From Bradyrhizobium sp. ARR65 (GTDB taxonomy: Bacteria > Pseudomonadota > Alphaproteobacteria > Rhizobiales > Xanthobacteraceae): DNA of 64,000 nt. The notes beneath the pieces were generated by a model, which was not told the origin of the DNA, searched no databases, and was given only the letters and a program-made list of their open reading frames with translations. This document shows, in pieces, positions 1 to 9,759 of this stretch. Location: contig NZ_AWZU01000019.1 of NCBI RefSeq assembly GCF_000472385.1, positions 80,499-144,498 of the forward strand, given 5' to 3'. The translations under genes were made by a program, and so were the position numbers. Each line of letters starts with the position of its first letter. Positions within the stretch are counted from its first letter, which is position 1.

Positions 1-567
1 CAGCAGAGTCTCGAGGCGATCCGGGCGGAAAGCCTGACCGACCCGCTGACGGGACTTGGAAATCGCAAATATTTCGACCGCATGATCGAGACCGAGGTAC
101 AGAACGCGCTGGCGAACAATCAGCCGCTGTCGCTGCTCATGTTCGACATCGATCATTTCAAGTCGTTCAACGATTCCTACGGCCATCTCACTGGAGATCA
201 GGTGCTGCGGCTGGTCGGCATGTCACTGAAGCAGACCATCAAGGGCCAGGACATCACCGCGCGCTACGGCGGCGAGGAGTTTGCGGTCGTGCTGCCCAAT
301 ACCGCGTTGCGCCAGGCGCTGACGGTTGCCGATCACATCCGCCGCGCGATCATGGCCAAGGAATTGAAGAAGAAGTCGACTGGCGAGATTCTCGGCCGCG
401 TAACCATCTCGGTCGGTGTCTCCATGCTCAAGCCGGACGACGACACGGACTCCCTGATCGAGCGCGCGGACGCCTGTCTCTATGCCGCCAAGCGCGCCGG
501 CCGCAACCGCGTGGTCTGCGAAGTCGATCCGGAATATACCGCCGAGATGCGGGGCCAAGTGGCGTGA
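1..567 (+). CDS. GGDEF-domain diguanylate cyclase, C-terminal part (cut by window start)
   Basis: Frame 1 is open from the first base and ends at the TGA at 565-567. The visible 188 residues are an almost complete GGDEF domain. It starts with the conserved LTDPLTGLGNRKYF segment (about residues 12-25), has the D-x-D-H-F-K metal/substrate region, the YGGEEF active-site loop (GGEEF variant, catalytically competent in this family) and ends with the ADACLYAAKRAGRNRV segment. Diguanylate cyclases make cyclic di-GMP from two GTP. The N-terminal sensory part lies outside the window, so input signal and gene name cannot be assigned. The next gene is convergent and 67 bp away. Confidence 0.93.
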   Translation, partial: QQSLEAIRAESLTDPLTGLGNRKYFDRMIETEVQNALANNQPLSLLMFDIDHFKSFNDSYGHLTGDQVLRLVGMSLKQTIKGQDITARYGGEEFAVVLPNTALRQALTVADHIRRAIMAKELKKKSTGEILGRVTISVGVSMLKPDDDTDSLIERADACLYAAKRAGRNRVVCEVDPEYTAEMRGQVA

Positions 568-634
568 AATCGGCGCAGCCGCTGAAAGGGGGCAAAGGCC
601 CGCACAGCGCCGTGTCCACCACTTCTCCAGCCCG

Positions 635-1099
635 TTACCCCGAACGGTGGGCACGCTTCCGCCTTCGCTCTCCGAGCTTCGGCGGACGCATCGCTTTGCC
701 TATCCTACGCTGCGCGCTCTTCGTGACCTTCTTCTTCACGGGCTTCTTGGCCGATGCCTTCCGCACCTTCGCTCGTTTCCTCATTGCCGCACGCTGGGCT
801 GCGGCCAGCGCCGCCCTCGCCCACTCGGCGAGTTCTTCGGAATCATCGAACAGCCGCGCCGGCAACTGCCAGTAGGAGCCAACCGTCACGGTCTTGGTAC
901 GGGTCTGGTATTGAAACGGCCGCGAGCCCTCGGCTTCGAATTGCGGGATCGTGATTTCGTCGGCCCGGAAATAAAGCCCACTACGCAGCGCCAGCGCGAA
1001 GTTGGTCCCATCAGCGGAGATACCGAAGCCGGAAAACATTCGCCGGATGGTGACAGGACCGAAATCGACGAACAGATCGATCAGGAAATCGCGGTCCAT
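635..1099 (-). CDS. TfoX/Sxy N-terminal-domain protein
   Basis: The 154-residue product carries a TfoX N-terminal-like domain over about residues 1-105: it opens DFLIDLFVDFGPVTIRRMFSGFG and contains GLYFRAD and YWQLPARLFDD, as in the small standalone TfoX_N proteins of alphaproteobacteria. The last 45 residues are a Lys/Arg/Ala-rich basic tail that could bind nucleic acid (inference). The ATG at 1099 has a GAGG six bases upstream on the minus strand. In gammaproteobacteria Sxy controls competence with CRP; small rhizobial TfoX_N proteins have no settled role. It follows the suf operon in the same direction, but a palindromic repeat separates them, so co-transcription is doubtful. Confidence 0.85.
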   Translation of the reverse strand: MDRDFLIDLFVDFGPVTIRRMFSGFGISADGTNFALALRSGLYFRADEITIPQFEAEGSRPFQYQTRTKTVTVGSYWQLPARLFDDSEELAEWARAALAAAQRAAMRKRAKVRKASAKKPVKKKVTKSAQRRIGKAMRPPKLGERRRKRAHRSG

Positions 1100-1122
1100 T
1101 GGCGCCTCACCCCGACGTCAAC

Positions 1123-1220
1123 CCTCATGGTGAGGAGCGCGAAGTGCGTCTCGAACCATGAAGCCCCCCACTCGCGGCCATACTTCGAGACGCCGCACAG
1201 GGCGGCGCCTCAGCATGAGG
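1123..1220. repeat. Intergenic palindromic repeat (family A)
   Basis: Two 13-base arms, CCTCATGGTGAGG at 1123-1135 and CCTCAGCATGAGG at 1208-1220, bracket an inner inverted pair (GCGTCTCGAA near 1145 and TTCGAGACGC near 1183). The 98 bp sit exactly between sufA and the TfoX gene and contain no credible ORF. The layout is that of a short non-coding palindromic repeat of the kind scattered between rhizobial genes; the transcript could fold into a long hairpin. Confidence 0.7.
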
Positions 1221-1244
1221 CTAGCATGCTCGGGCTCGGCGAAG

Positions 1245-1649
1245 CTAAACCTGCGCAGGCTTTAGCTGAACGGATTCACCGCAGCCGCAGGCGGAAACCT
1301 GGTTGGGATTGTTAAAGACGAACTGCGCCTGCATCTTGTCGACCTTGTAATCCATCTCGGTCCCCAGGAGGAACAAGACAGCTTTGGGATCGACCAGGAT
1401 CTTCACGCCCTTGTCCTCGACGACCTCATCGGTCGAGCGGATTTCGTGGGCGTATTCCACTGTGTACGACTGTCCGGCACAGCCACCATTCTTGACGCCG
1501 ACACGCAAGCCGACGATTTCGGAATCGGCACGCCTGGTCAGCTCCAGTACGCGCTGCGCCGCGGCATCGGTCAGTTTCATAACCTGCGGACGCGGCCGCG
1601 CCTTCGGCTTGGAAGCTGGGTTGGGAGAAGCCTGTGTCATATTAGTCAT
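1245..1649 (-). CDS. sufA: A-type Fe-S carrier (SufA/IscA/HesB family)
   Basis: The 134-residue protein has a polar, Pro/Lys-rich extension of about 24 residues, then the A-type carrier fold. The three conserved cysteines are present: one in GGCAGQSY and two in the C-terminal CGCGES motif, which together hold the Fe-S cluster. A-type carriers receive clusters from the SufBCD scaffold and pass them to apo-proteins. It is the last gene of the suf operon, 67 bp after sufT. ATGs at 1649 and 1640 are both possible starts. The symbol is by context; in some genomes this gene is called iscA or erpA. Confidence 0.93.
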   Translation of the reverse strand: MTNMTQASPNPASKPKARPRPQVMKLTDAAAQRVLELTRRADSEIVGLRVGVKNGGCAGQSYTVEYAHEIRSTDEVVEDKGVKILVDPKAVLFLLGTEMDYKVDKMQAQFVFNNPNQVSACGCGESVQLKPAQV

Positions 1650-1716
1650 GTGGTCAGTCCCATCGGCAAATCAATGCCGGATCATGCTGCAGTTGGCCTT
1701 ACTCTTGCGAAACGCC

Positions 1717-2097
1717 TCACCACATATTCAGGACGAGTCGCGCCTCGTCGCTCATCCGCTCCGGCGACCAGACCGGTTCCCAGACCACGCTGACATTGAC
1801 CATACCGACCCCGGGAACGCTCGCGATCGCATTCTCCACCATCGTCGGCAGCTCGCCGGCGGCCGGACAATTCGGGGTCGTCAGCGTCATCACCACGTCG
1901 ACAGAGCGGTCGTCCTTGATGTCGACCTTGTAGATCAGGCCGAGCTCGTAGATGTCGGCCGGGATTTCGGGATCGAACACCGTCTTCAGCGCCGCGATGA
2001 TGTCCTTGGTCAGCCGCTCGGTTTCTTCCGGCGGCAGCGCCGATTGTGTCTCCATGTGGCTCAACTGGGCTTCGGCCGTGTCGGTCGTATCGGTCAT
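1717..2097 (-). CDS. sufT: SUF-system protein SufT (DUF59/MIP18 family)
   Basis: This 126-residue MIP18/DUF59 protein shows the family core DPEIPADIYELGLIY around residues 42-56 and TPNCPAAGELP with the conserved cysteine. A roughly 20-residue variable N-terminus precedes it. SufT proteins act as accessory factors in Fe-S cluster maturation. The ATG overlaps the sufS stop codon by four bases (2094-2097), which indicates translational coupling. Position between sufS and the A-type carrier is the usual SUF arrangement in alphaproteobacteria. Confidence 0.93.
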   Translation of the reverse strand: MTDTTDTAEAQLSHMETQSALPPEETERLTKDIIAALKTVFDPEIPADIYELGLIYKVDIKDDRSVDVVMTLTTPNCPAAGELPTMVENAIASVPGVGMVNVSVVWEPVWSPERMSDEARLVLNMW

Positions 2098-3341
2098 GCG
2101 AACAATTCCCGCGCCTTGATCAGCGCTCGTGCCAGATGGTCCACTTCTTCACGCGTATTATACATCGCAAAGGATGCGCGGCAGGTGGCCGTCACGTTGA
2201 ACCGCTCTAAAAGCGGCATCACGCAATGGGTGCCGGCACGAACCGCGATGCCCTGTCGGTCGATGACGGTCGCGACATCGTGGGGATGCGCGCCTGTCAT
2301 CTCAAAAGAAATCAGCGGCCCCTTGCCTTTCGCCGTTCCGATCAGGCGCAGCGAGTTGATTTCGCGCAGACGGTCCTCCGCGTAAGCGACGAGGTCGTGC
2401 TCATGCGCGGCAATGCGCTCCTTGCCGATCGAGTTGACATAGTCGATCGCGGCACCCAGCCCGATCGCCTGGACGATCGGCGGCGTACCTGCTTCGAATT
2501 TGTGCGGGGGATCGCCATAGGTGACCCAATCCTTTGCCACCTCACGGATCATCTCGCCGCCACCGTTATAGGGCCGCATCTCCACCAGCAGATCATGCTT
2601 GGCGTAAAGCGCGCCGATGCCGGTCGGCCCATAGAGCTTGTGGCCGGTGAAAGCGTAGAAATCGCAGTCGATAGCCTGCACGTCGACCGGAAGATGCACC
2701 GCCCCTTGCGCGCCATCGACCAGCACCTTGATGCCGCGGGCATGCGCAAGTCTGACTACGTCCTTGACCGGTACCACCGTGCCGAGCGCATTCGACATCT
2801 GCGTGATAGCGACCAGCTTGGTGCGGGACGTCAGCAGTTTCTCGAACTCTTCGATGAGGAAATTGCCGTCGTCGTCCACCGGCGCCCATTTAATCACGGC
2901 ACCGTGCCGCTCCCTGAGGAAATGCCAGGGGACGATGTTGGAATGGTGCTCCATGATGGAGAGCACGATCTCGTCGCCCTCGCCGATATTCGGCTCGCCC
3001 CATGAGGAGGCGACCAGGTTGATCGCCTCGGTGACGTTGCGGGTGAAGATGATCTCCTCGGGCCGCCGCGCGTTGAGGAACTGCGCCACCTTGGTGCGGG
3101 CGCCCTCATAGGCTTCGGTCGCCGCGTTGGCGAGATAGTGCAGGCCGCGATGGACGTTGGCGTACTCGCTGGTGTAGGCCTGCATCACGCGGTCGAGCAC
3201 CGCCTTCGGCTTCTGCGCGGAAGCCGCGTTGTCGAGATAGACCAGCGGCTTGCCGTAGATCTGCATCGCCAGCGCCGGAAAATCCTCGCGCACGCGAGCA
3301 ACGTCATAGGCTCCGTTGAGGACGGCCGGATGCGTGCTCAT
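2094..3341 (-). CDS. sufS: Cysteine desulfurase SufS (group II)
   Basis: The 415-residue PLP enzyme removes sulfur from cysteine to supply persulfide for SufBCD. Visible signatures are the PLP lysine in FTGHKLYGPTGIG (about residue 232), IMEHHSNIVPW for cofactor binding, and the catalytic cysteine in RAGTHCVMPLL near residue 372. The short RxGxHC active-site loop is characteristic of group II (SufS/CsdA) enzymes, unlike the SSGSAC loop of the first gene of this operon. It overlaps sufD upstream and sufT downstream by four bases each. Confidence 0.96.
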   Translation of the reverse strand: MSTHPAVLNGAYDVARVREDFPALAMQIYGKPLVYLDNAASAQKPKAVLDRVMQAYTSEYANVHRGLHYLANAATEAYEGARTKVAQFLNARRPEEIIFTRNVTEAINLVASSWGEPNIGEGDEIVLSIMEHHSNIVPWHFLRERHGAVIKWAPVDDDGNFLIEEFEKLLTSRTKLVAITQMSNALGTVVPVKDVVRLAHARGIKVLVDGAQGAVHLPVDVQAIDCDFYAFTGHKLYGPTGIGALYAKHDLLVEMRPYNGGGEMIREVAKDWVTYGDPPHKFEAGTPPIVQAIGLGAAIDYVNSIGKERIAAHEHDLVAYAEDRLREINSLRLIGTAKGKGPLISFEMTGAHPHDVATVIDRQGIAVRAGTHCVMPLLERFNVTATCRASFAMYNTREEVDHLARALIKARELFA

Positions 3342-4660
3342 CGCCGTACCTCCAGCCAGCGCTCGGCTTGCGCCATCACGAACTCACGCAGGCTCTCGTC
3401 GGCAATCTCCTCGATCGCCTCGCCCAGGAACGCCTGGATCAAGAGCGCCTGCGCGTCCTTTTCGCAAAGGCCGCGCGCTCGCAGATAGAACAACAGGCTC
3501 TCGTCCAGGGCGCCCGAGGTCGCGCCATGGCCGCAGGTGACGTCGTCGGCGAAGATTTCCAGTTCCGGCTTGTTGTCGGCCTCGGCCTCATCGGACAAGA
3601 GCAGCGCCCGCGTCATCATCTTGCCGTCGGTCTTCTGCGCATCGGGGCGGACGATGATGCGCCCCTGGAACACCGAATGCCCGCGGTCGTCGACCACTGC
3701 GCGGAAATTCTCGCGGCTGGTACAATGGGGCACCGCATGGTCGACCACCAGCGTGGTGTCGCCGTGCTGCTTGTCCTTGAGCAAGTTGATGCCGTTGACG
3801 GAAAGGTCCGAACCCTCGCCCGCCAGCGTGATGAAAACCTGGTAGCGGCTGACCGCGCCGCCCCGGGTCATGTTGAACAGGTTGAGTTTTGCCTTCGCCC
3901 CGACGGTAACGATCCCTGAGGAGATGTTGACGGCATCCGCAGCATCCGCCACGACGCGAAGATGCGAGAGCTCGGCCCCATCTCCGACCCAGAGAATCAC
4001 CGCATCATTGGCCTGATAGGCGCTTGCGCCCTCAGCGGCCACGAAGCTCTCGATGAAGGTTGCACGCGCAGCCTTGCCGAGCTTGACGTGCGAGCGCGTG
4101 AACGCCGATGCGGAGGACGCCGTCGCGACATGCACGATCTGGATCGGACGGGAGAGCGCCGTGCCGTCAGCGACGCTGATCACGACGCCGTCGGTCACCA
4201 TCGCGGTATTGAGCGAGATCACAGCATCCGTGGTCGACGTGAGCAGCAGATCGCTCCTCGCATCATTGGCGCCGTTCTCAAGAATTTCGCGCAGCGTCCG
4301 CACGCTGATGCCGGCGCCGAGCTCGGCAATGCCGGAGAGTTCGGGCACGAACACGCCATCGACCAGCACCAGCTTGGCGGCGCCATCAACCGCAACGAGC
4401 TCGAGCGCAGCCTTCGCCCGCGTGATCGCGGCCGCATCCGGCCGGCCCGCCAGCGGCGCCACCTCGCGCATCAGCGCGCGCAGATCGGTATATTTCCATT
4501 CCTCGATGCGCCGGTGCGGCAGGCCCGCACGCTCATAAGCCTCGAAGGCTCGGCGGCGCGCCTCCGCGACCTCACCTGCGCCGGGCAGCCGGTCTCGCGC
4601 GGTCGCAAACACATTGCTCACCGCGCGTTCGGTATCGGTTTTGGCCAGAACCAAGTTCAT
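3338..4660 (-). CDS. sufD: Fe-S cluster assembly protein SufD
   Basis: The 440-residue protein matches SufD: an alpha-helical N-terminal domain ending in the EEWKYTDLR motif (about residues 56-64), then the right-handed beta-helix core with the C-terminal conserved region GHGATSGALDESLLFYLRARGL. SufD forms the SufBC2D scaffold with SufB and SufC. It starts 17 bp after sufC ends and overlaps sufS by four bases. No truncation is apparent; family members are about 420-440 residues. Confidence 0.96.
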   Translation of the reverse strand: MNLVLAKTDTERAVSNVFATARDRLPGAGEVAEARRRAFEAYERAGLPHRRIEEWKYTDLRALMREVAPLAGRPDAAAITRAKAALELVAVDGAAKLVLVDGVFVPELSGIAELGAGISVRTLREILENGANDARSDLLLTSTTDAVISLNTAMVTDGVVISVADGTALSRPIQIVHVATASSASAFTRSHVKLGKAARATFIESFVAAEGASAYQANDAVILWVGDGAELSHLRVVADAADAVNISSGIVTVGAKAKLNLFNMTRGGAVSRYQVFITLAGEGSDLSVNGINLLKDKQHGDTTLVVDHAVPHCTSRENFRAVVDDRGHSVFQGRIIVRPDAQKTDGKMMTRALLLSDEAEADNKPELEIFADDVTCGHGATSGALDESLLFYLRARGLCEKDAQALLIQAFLGEAIEEIADESLREFVMAQAERWLEVRR

Positions 4661-4677
4661 TGGAAATTCCTTAAGGC

Positions 4678-5430
4678 TCAGGCCGCATCCTCGAATTGCG
4701 CATAGCCGGAAGCTTCGAGCTCAAGCGCGAGCTGCTTGTCGCCGCTCTTCACCACGCGGCCCCTGGACATCACGTGGACGAAGTCCGGGACGATATAGTT
4801 CAGCAGCCGCTGGTAGTGAGTGATGACGACCATCGCGCGATCCGGCGAACGCAGCGCATTGACACCGTCGGCAGCAATCCGCAGCGCGTCGATGTCGAGG
4901 CCGGAGTCCATCTCGTCGAGAATGCACAGGCTCGGCTCGAATAGCGCCATCTGCAAAACCTCGTTGCGCTTCTTCTCACCGCCGGAGAAGCCGACATTGA
5001 CGCCACGCTTGAGCATGTCCTGCGGAATGTTCAGCGATTTTGCGACCTCGCGGACCTTTTTCAGGAAGTCCGGCGTCGAATATTCGTCCTCGCCACGGGC
5101 CTTGCGCTGCGCGTTCAACGCGGTGCGCAAGAAGTTCATGGTGGCGACGCCGGGAATTTCGACCGGATATTGGAAGGCGAGAAACACGCCCTTGGCGGCG
5201 CGCTCGTCGGGCTCCATGGCGAGCAGGTCCTCGCCCTTGAACAGGATCTGACCGTCGGTGACTTCATAGCCGGGCTTGCCGGCGATCACATGCGAGAGCG
5301 TGGATTTTCCGGAGCCGTTCGGCCCCATGATCGCGTGCACCTCGCCCGCATTCACGGTGAGGTCGAGCCCGTGGAGGATTTCGCGATCCTCGACCCGGAC
5401 ATGCAAATCTCTGACTTCAAGTAACGCCAT
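4678..5430 (-). CDS. sufC: Fe-S assembly ATPase SufC
   Basis: This 250-residue ABC ATPase has Walker A GPNGSGKST (about residues 36-44), a VGFSGGEKKRNEVLQ signature and Walker B CILDEMDSGLDIDAL, the form specific to SufC. It powers conformational change of the SufBCD scaffold in the cytosol. It lies between sufB (72 bp upstream) and sufD (17 bp downstream) in the usual B-C-D order. Confidence 0.97.
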   Translation of the reverse strand: MALLEVRDLHVRVEDREILHGLDLTVNAGEVHAIMGPNGSGKSTLSHVIAGKPGYEVTDGQILFKGEDLLAMEPDERAAKGVFLAFQYPVEIPGVATMNFLRTALNAQRKARGEDEYSTPDFLKKVREVAKSLNIPQDMLKRGVNVGFSGGEKKRNEVLQMALFEPSLCILDEMDSGLDIDALRIAADGVNALRSPDRAMVVITHYQRLLNYIVPDFVHVMSRGRVVKSGDKQLALELEASGYAQFEDAA

Positions 5431-5502
5431 TCGTCTTAATCCCTGAAAAATGCCGTCCAGTGTGATGCAAGCCGCGTCGGTCGAGGGCTCGCGGGACGAC
5501 CA

Positions 5503-6999
<1,497 letters not shown>

Positions 7000-7037
7000 T
7001 CCATCCTCCGCTCGCGGTTTCAAGGACCGCGGTGGAC

Positions 7038-7053
7038 TAGTCTCGAAAGACTA
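7038..7053 (-). promoter_or_regulatory. UUCG-tetraloop hairpin in sufB leader
   Basis: On the minus strand TAGTCT and AGACTA form a perfect six-base stem closed by TTCG, a very stable tetraloop in RNA. It sits in the 84-bp gap between the desulfurase gene and sufB, about 40 bases before the sufB start. It has no U-tract, so it is not a classical terminator. A role as an mRNA-stability or processing element separating sufB expression from the first gene is an inference. Confidence 0.5.
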
Positions 7054-7083
7054 TTACGATGCTTTCGCGAGGAAATCACCTGC

Positions 7084-8250
7084 TTAGAAACGTTCAAGCC
7101 GTGTTTCGTCGCTCCCTTTAAGTAGGGTACTTGAGAGCTTTCGCCAAGCCTCCAGGCAGCGATCAATATCTGCTTCCGACGTGGACCAGCCCAGACTCAG
7201 GCGCACCGCGCCCTGAGCGAATTGTTCAGCAATTCCCATAGCTTGCAGCACATGCGAAGCCTGCACCTTGCCCGAGGAGCAGGCCGAACCGGAGGACACT
7301 GCCACGCCGGCGAGGTCAAAACCAATTACCGCGGTTTCCGCTTTCAGCCCTGGTGCCGTAAAAAGTGTCGTGTTGGGCAGCCGGGGCACGTGTTCCGAAA
7401 ACACCGCCAGCCCCTCGGACTGGCGAAGCCCCCTTTCCAGTCGATTCCGCAAGCCCTGCACCCGTGCCGACTCGGCCTCGCGCGCGGCCATCGCCGCCCT
7501 GACGGCGGCGCCGAAACCGGCGATGCCGGCCACGTTCTCGGTCCCGGCCCGGCGCCCCAGTTCCTGGCCACCACCGCGCAAGAGCGGCTCCAGTCCGCTC
7601 ACGCCCTCCGCCAGCACCAACGCACCCACACCCTTGGGTCCGCCGATCTTGTGTGCAGAGAACGTGGCGAGGTCCGCGTCTATTGCATTGATATCAAAAC
7701 ATATTTTTCCAAGCGCCTGAATCGCGTCGACGTGCAGCAGACCACCGGCGGCATGGACGATTTCGGCCACCTCTCGGACCGGTTGCAGCGCCCCGGTTTC
7801 ATTGTTGGCCGCCATGATCGAGACCAGCGCCGGCGGGCTTTCGGCAAGAAGCCGCCGCAGGTGATCTAGGTCCACGACGCCGTTCCGCGTTACCGAAATC
7901 TTCGTCATTGCGTCGGCCGAAAATCGGCCTCCCGCCAGAACCGAGGCGTGCTCCACGGCGGAAACCAGCAGCCGCTGCACCGGTGCTCCCGTCCCGCGGT
8001 GCAGGCCAGGGCTGAGTGCCAGCGCATTCGCCTCCGTTCCGCTGGAGGTGAACACCACGTTTCGCGGCACGGCCCCAACGGCCTTGGCAACGGCCGCCCG
8101 GGCGTCCTCCACCAGCCGGCGGGCCTGCCTGCCTTCGGCATGGACCGAAGACGGGTTGCCGGGAAGCCGCCAAGCCGCAGCCATCGCCTCGACCGCCTCC
8201 GGCCGAAGCGGCGTTGTCGCGTTCCAGTCGAGGTAGACCCGGTCGGACAT
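7084..8250 (-). CDS. Cysteine desulfurase, NifS/IscS type (group I)
   Basis: The 388-residue PLP enzyme starts MSDRVYLDWNATTPLRPEA, typical of NifS/IscS. The PLP lysine is in SAHKIGGPKGVGAL (about residue 204) and the mobile-loop cysteine in SSGSACSSGKV (about residue 326), the group I signature. It generates sulfur from cysteine for Fe-S assembly. It is the first gene of the suf operon, which therefore encodes two desulfurases of different groups. It is about 15 residues shorter than E. coli IscS, within the family range. The ATG at 8250 lies only nine bases from a perfect TATAAT, so this start may be leaderless or the true start may lie further in. Confidence 0.93.
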   Translation of the reverse strand: MSDRVYLDWNATTPLRPEAVEAMAAAWRLPGNPSSVHAEGRQARRLVEDARAAVAKAVGAVPRNVVFTSSGTEANALALSPGLHRGTGAPVQRLLVSAVEHASVLAGGRFSADAMTKISVTRNGVVDLDHLRRLLAESPPALVSIMAANNETGALQPVREVAEIVHAAGGLLHVDAIQALGKICFDINAIDADLATFSAHKIGGPKGVGALVLAEGVSGLEPLLRGGGQELGRRAGTENVAGIAGFGAAVRAAMAAREAESARVQGLRNRLERGLRQSEGLAVFSEHVPRLPNTTLFTAPGLKAETAVIGFDLAGVAVSSGSACSSGKVQASHVLQAMGIAEQFAQGAVRLSLGWSTSEADIDRCLEAWRKLSSTLLKGSDETRLERF

Positions 8251-8259
8251 TAAGGTGCC

Positions 8260-8279
8260 ATTATACCTAAATAGCTATT
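8260..8279 (-). promoter_or_regulatory. Candidate suf operon promoter with palindrome
   Basis: Read on the minus strand, TATAAT occupies 8265-8260 and is preceded by the perfect 10-base palindrome AATAGCTATT (8279-8270), where RNA polymerase would contact the spacer. No good TTGACA is found 16-18 bases upstream, which suits a regulated promoter. A transcript starting 6-7 bases after the TATAAT would begin about 3 bases before the desulfurase ATG. Suf operons of this group are commonly iron-regulated; which regulator binds cannot be read from the sequence. Confidence 0.45.
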
Positions 8280-8564
8280 GAAAGCCGAGGCGAACGTCTG
8301 CCGTGTCCTCGCACCAGATGCAAACTGGTGATCTCGGGCCCCGCCGGCAACCAATAAAACTTCAACGTCTGGAACGCATTGGCGGATGTTCAAGATGCTT
8401 GCTTTTTGCCCCTCGCCTTATGTTAGAACGCCGCCTCCGGTTCACAAAAGCGTCGTCCGCGCATCGCCCGACGCCCGATCAACCACTTTCACTGCGAGGT
8501 TTCGTCTGCGGGGACCAGATGAAGCAAGCACGAAGTTGGCTGACCTTCACCCAAGGGTTCACTG
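8280..8564. other. Divergent intergenic region, suf operon / hydrolase
   Basis: These 285 bp separate the leftward suf operon from the rightward hydrolase gene. An open frame at 8303-8572 has no recognisable product and runs into the hydrolase start, so I do not call it. TTAGAAC at 8423-8429 resembles one half of an Irr-type iron control element but has no matching second half. A T-rich stretch near 8399-8424 may hold the hydrolase promoter. No RNA gene is evident. Confidence 0.5.
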
Positions 8565-9212
8565 ATGCCTGAAGTTATTTTCAACGGCCCGGCTGGCCGC
8601 CTTGAAGGCCGTTACCACCCGGCCAAGCAGAAGAACGCGCCGATCGCGATGATCCTGCATCCGCATCCGCAGTTCCATGGCACGATGAATCACCAGATCG
8701 TCTACCAGTGCTATTACGCCTTTGCGCATCGCGGCTTCTCGGTGCTGCGTTTCAACTTCCGCGGGGTCGGCCGCAGCCAGGGTTCCTTTGACCACGGCAC
8801 CGGCGAGCTGTCGGACGCTGCCTCCGCGCTCGACTGGGCGCAGACGATCAATCCCGAGGCGCGGGCTTGCTGGGTCGCCGGCTTCTCCTTCGGCGCTTGG
8901 ATTGGCATGCAGCTTCTGATGCGCCGCCCCGAGGTCGAAGGTTTTATTTCGATCGCGCCGCCCGCCAATCTCTATGACTTCTCCTTCCTCGCCCCCTGCC
9001 CCTCGTCGGGCCTGATCGTGCACGGCGAGAAGGATGCGGTGGTCCCGCCGAAGGATGTCAACACGCTGGTCGAGAAGCTGAAGACACAGAAGGGCATCGT
9101 GATCGACCAGCAGGTCATCCCAGGCGCCAATCACTTCTTCGACGGCAAGCTCGAGCCGCTGATGGAGACGATCACGGCCTATCTCGACATGCGGCTCGCC
9201 AACGTGCGTTGA
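8565..9212 (+). CDS. Alpha/beta hydrolase (serine hydrolase, YsgA/COG2945-like)
   Basis: The 215-residue protein has an alpha/beta-hydrolase fold: LHPHPQFHGTMNHQIV with the oxyanion region near residue 29, FRGVGRSQG, the nucleophile elbow G-F-S-F-G (serine near residue 109), the acid in VHGEKDAVVPP and the catalytic histidine in GANHFFDG near the end. These short hydrolases without a lid domain are soluble and their substrates are unknown. The gene is followed after 16 bp by a DUF1697 gene in the same direction, so the two are probably co-transcribed. Confidence 0.9.
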   Translation: MPEVIFNGPAGRLEGRYHPAKQKNAPIAMILHPHPQFHGTMNHQIVYQCYYAFAHRGFSVLRFNFRGVGRSQGSFDHGTGELSDAASALDWAQTINPEARACWVAGFSFGAWIGMQLLMRRPEVEGFISIAPPANLYDFSFLAPCPSSGLIVHGEKDAVVPPKDVNTLVEKLKTQKGIVIDQQVIPGANHFFDGKLEPLMETITAYLDMRLANVR

Positions 9213-9228
9213 CGCGCGAGGTTCGGCG

Positions 9229-9741
9229 ATGGGTGCGTTCATCGGCCTACTGCGTGCCGTCAATGTCGGCGGCACCGGCAAATTGCCGATGAGCGAACTC
9301 AAGGCCATGTGCGAAGAACTCGGCTTCGCCGCCGTGCGCACCTATATCGCGAGCGGCAATGTCGTGTTCGAAACCCGCAAGTCGGAAGCCGCGATCAAGG
9401 CCGCGCTTGAGAAGCGGCTCGAAACCTACGCCGGCAAGCCCGTCGGCGTGCTGGTGCGCAGCGGTGCGGAGATGGCGCGGGTCGCCGCCGACAATCCATT
9501 TCCGAAGGCCAAGCCAAACTACACGGTCGCCATCTTCCTCGATCATGCGCCGCCGGCCGATGCGCTCGCAAGTGTGCGCGGGCGGCAGGATGAAGAGATC
9601 CGCCTCGGACTCCGCGAGATCTACGTCCATTATCCGCAAGGTATGGGAAGATCGAAGCTCGCCATTGCCGCGGCAGAGACGGGTACCGCGCGCAACATGA
9701 ACACGGTTGCCACCTTGGCCCGCATGGCCGGCGGTTCATAG
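9229..9741 (+). CDS. DUF1697 domain protein
   Basis: The 170-residue product opens with the DUF1697 hallmark FIGLLRAVNVGGTGKLPMSELK and continues with LGFAAVRTYIASGNVVFET, both highly conserved in the family, and ends within the usual 170-185 residue range. The function of the family is not established; it is a compact cytosolic domain. It lies 16 bp after the hydrolase gene and converges on the SMR pump gene after 18 bp. Confidence 0.9.
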   Translation: MGAFIGLLRAVNVGGTGKLPMSELKAMCEELGFAAVRTYIASGNVVFETRKSEAAIKAALEKRLETYAGKPVGVLVRSGAEMARVAADNPFPKAKPNYTVAIFLDHAPPADALASVRGRQDEEIRLGLREIYVHYPQGMGRSKLAIAAAETGTARNMNTVATLARMAGGS

Positions 9742-9759
9742 GCCGAGCATCAGGCACGG

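Noticed and set aside
8417..8436. Irr-type iron control box upstream of suf
   Set aside because: Only one half-site (TTAGAAC) is present and it lies far from the suf promoter.
8303..8572. 89-codon plus-strand frame upstream of the hydrolase
   Set aside because: No similarity, runs over the hydrolase start and occupies the promoter region of two divergent genes.
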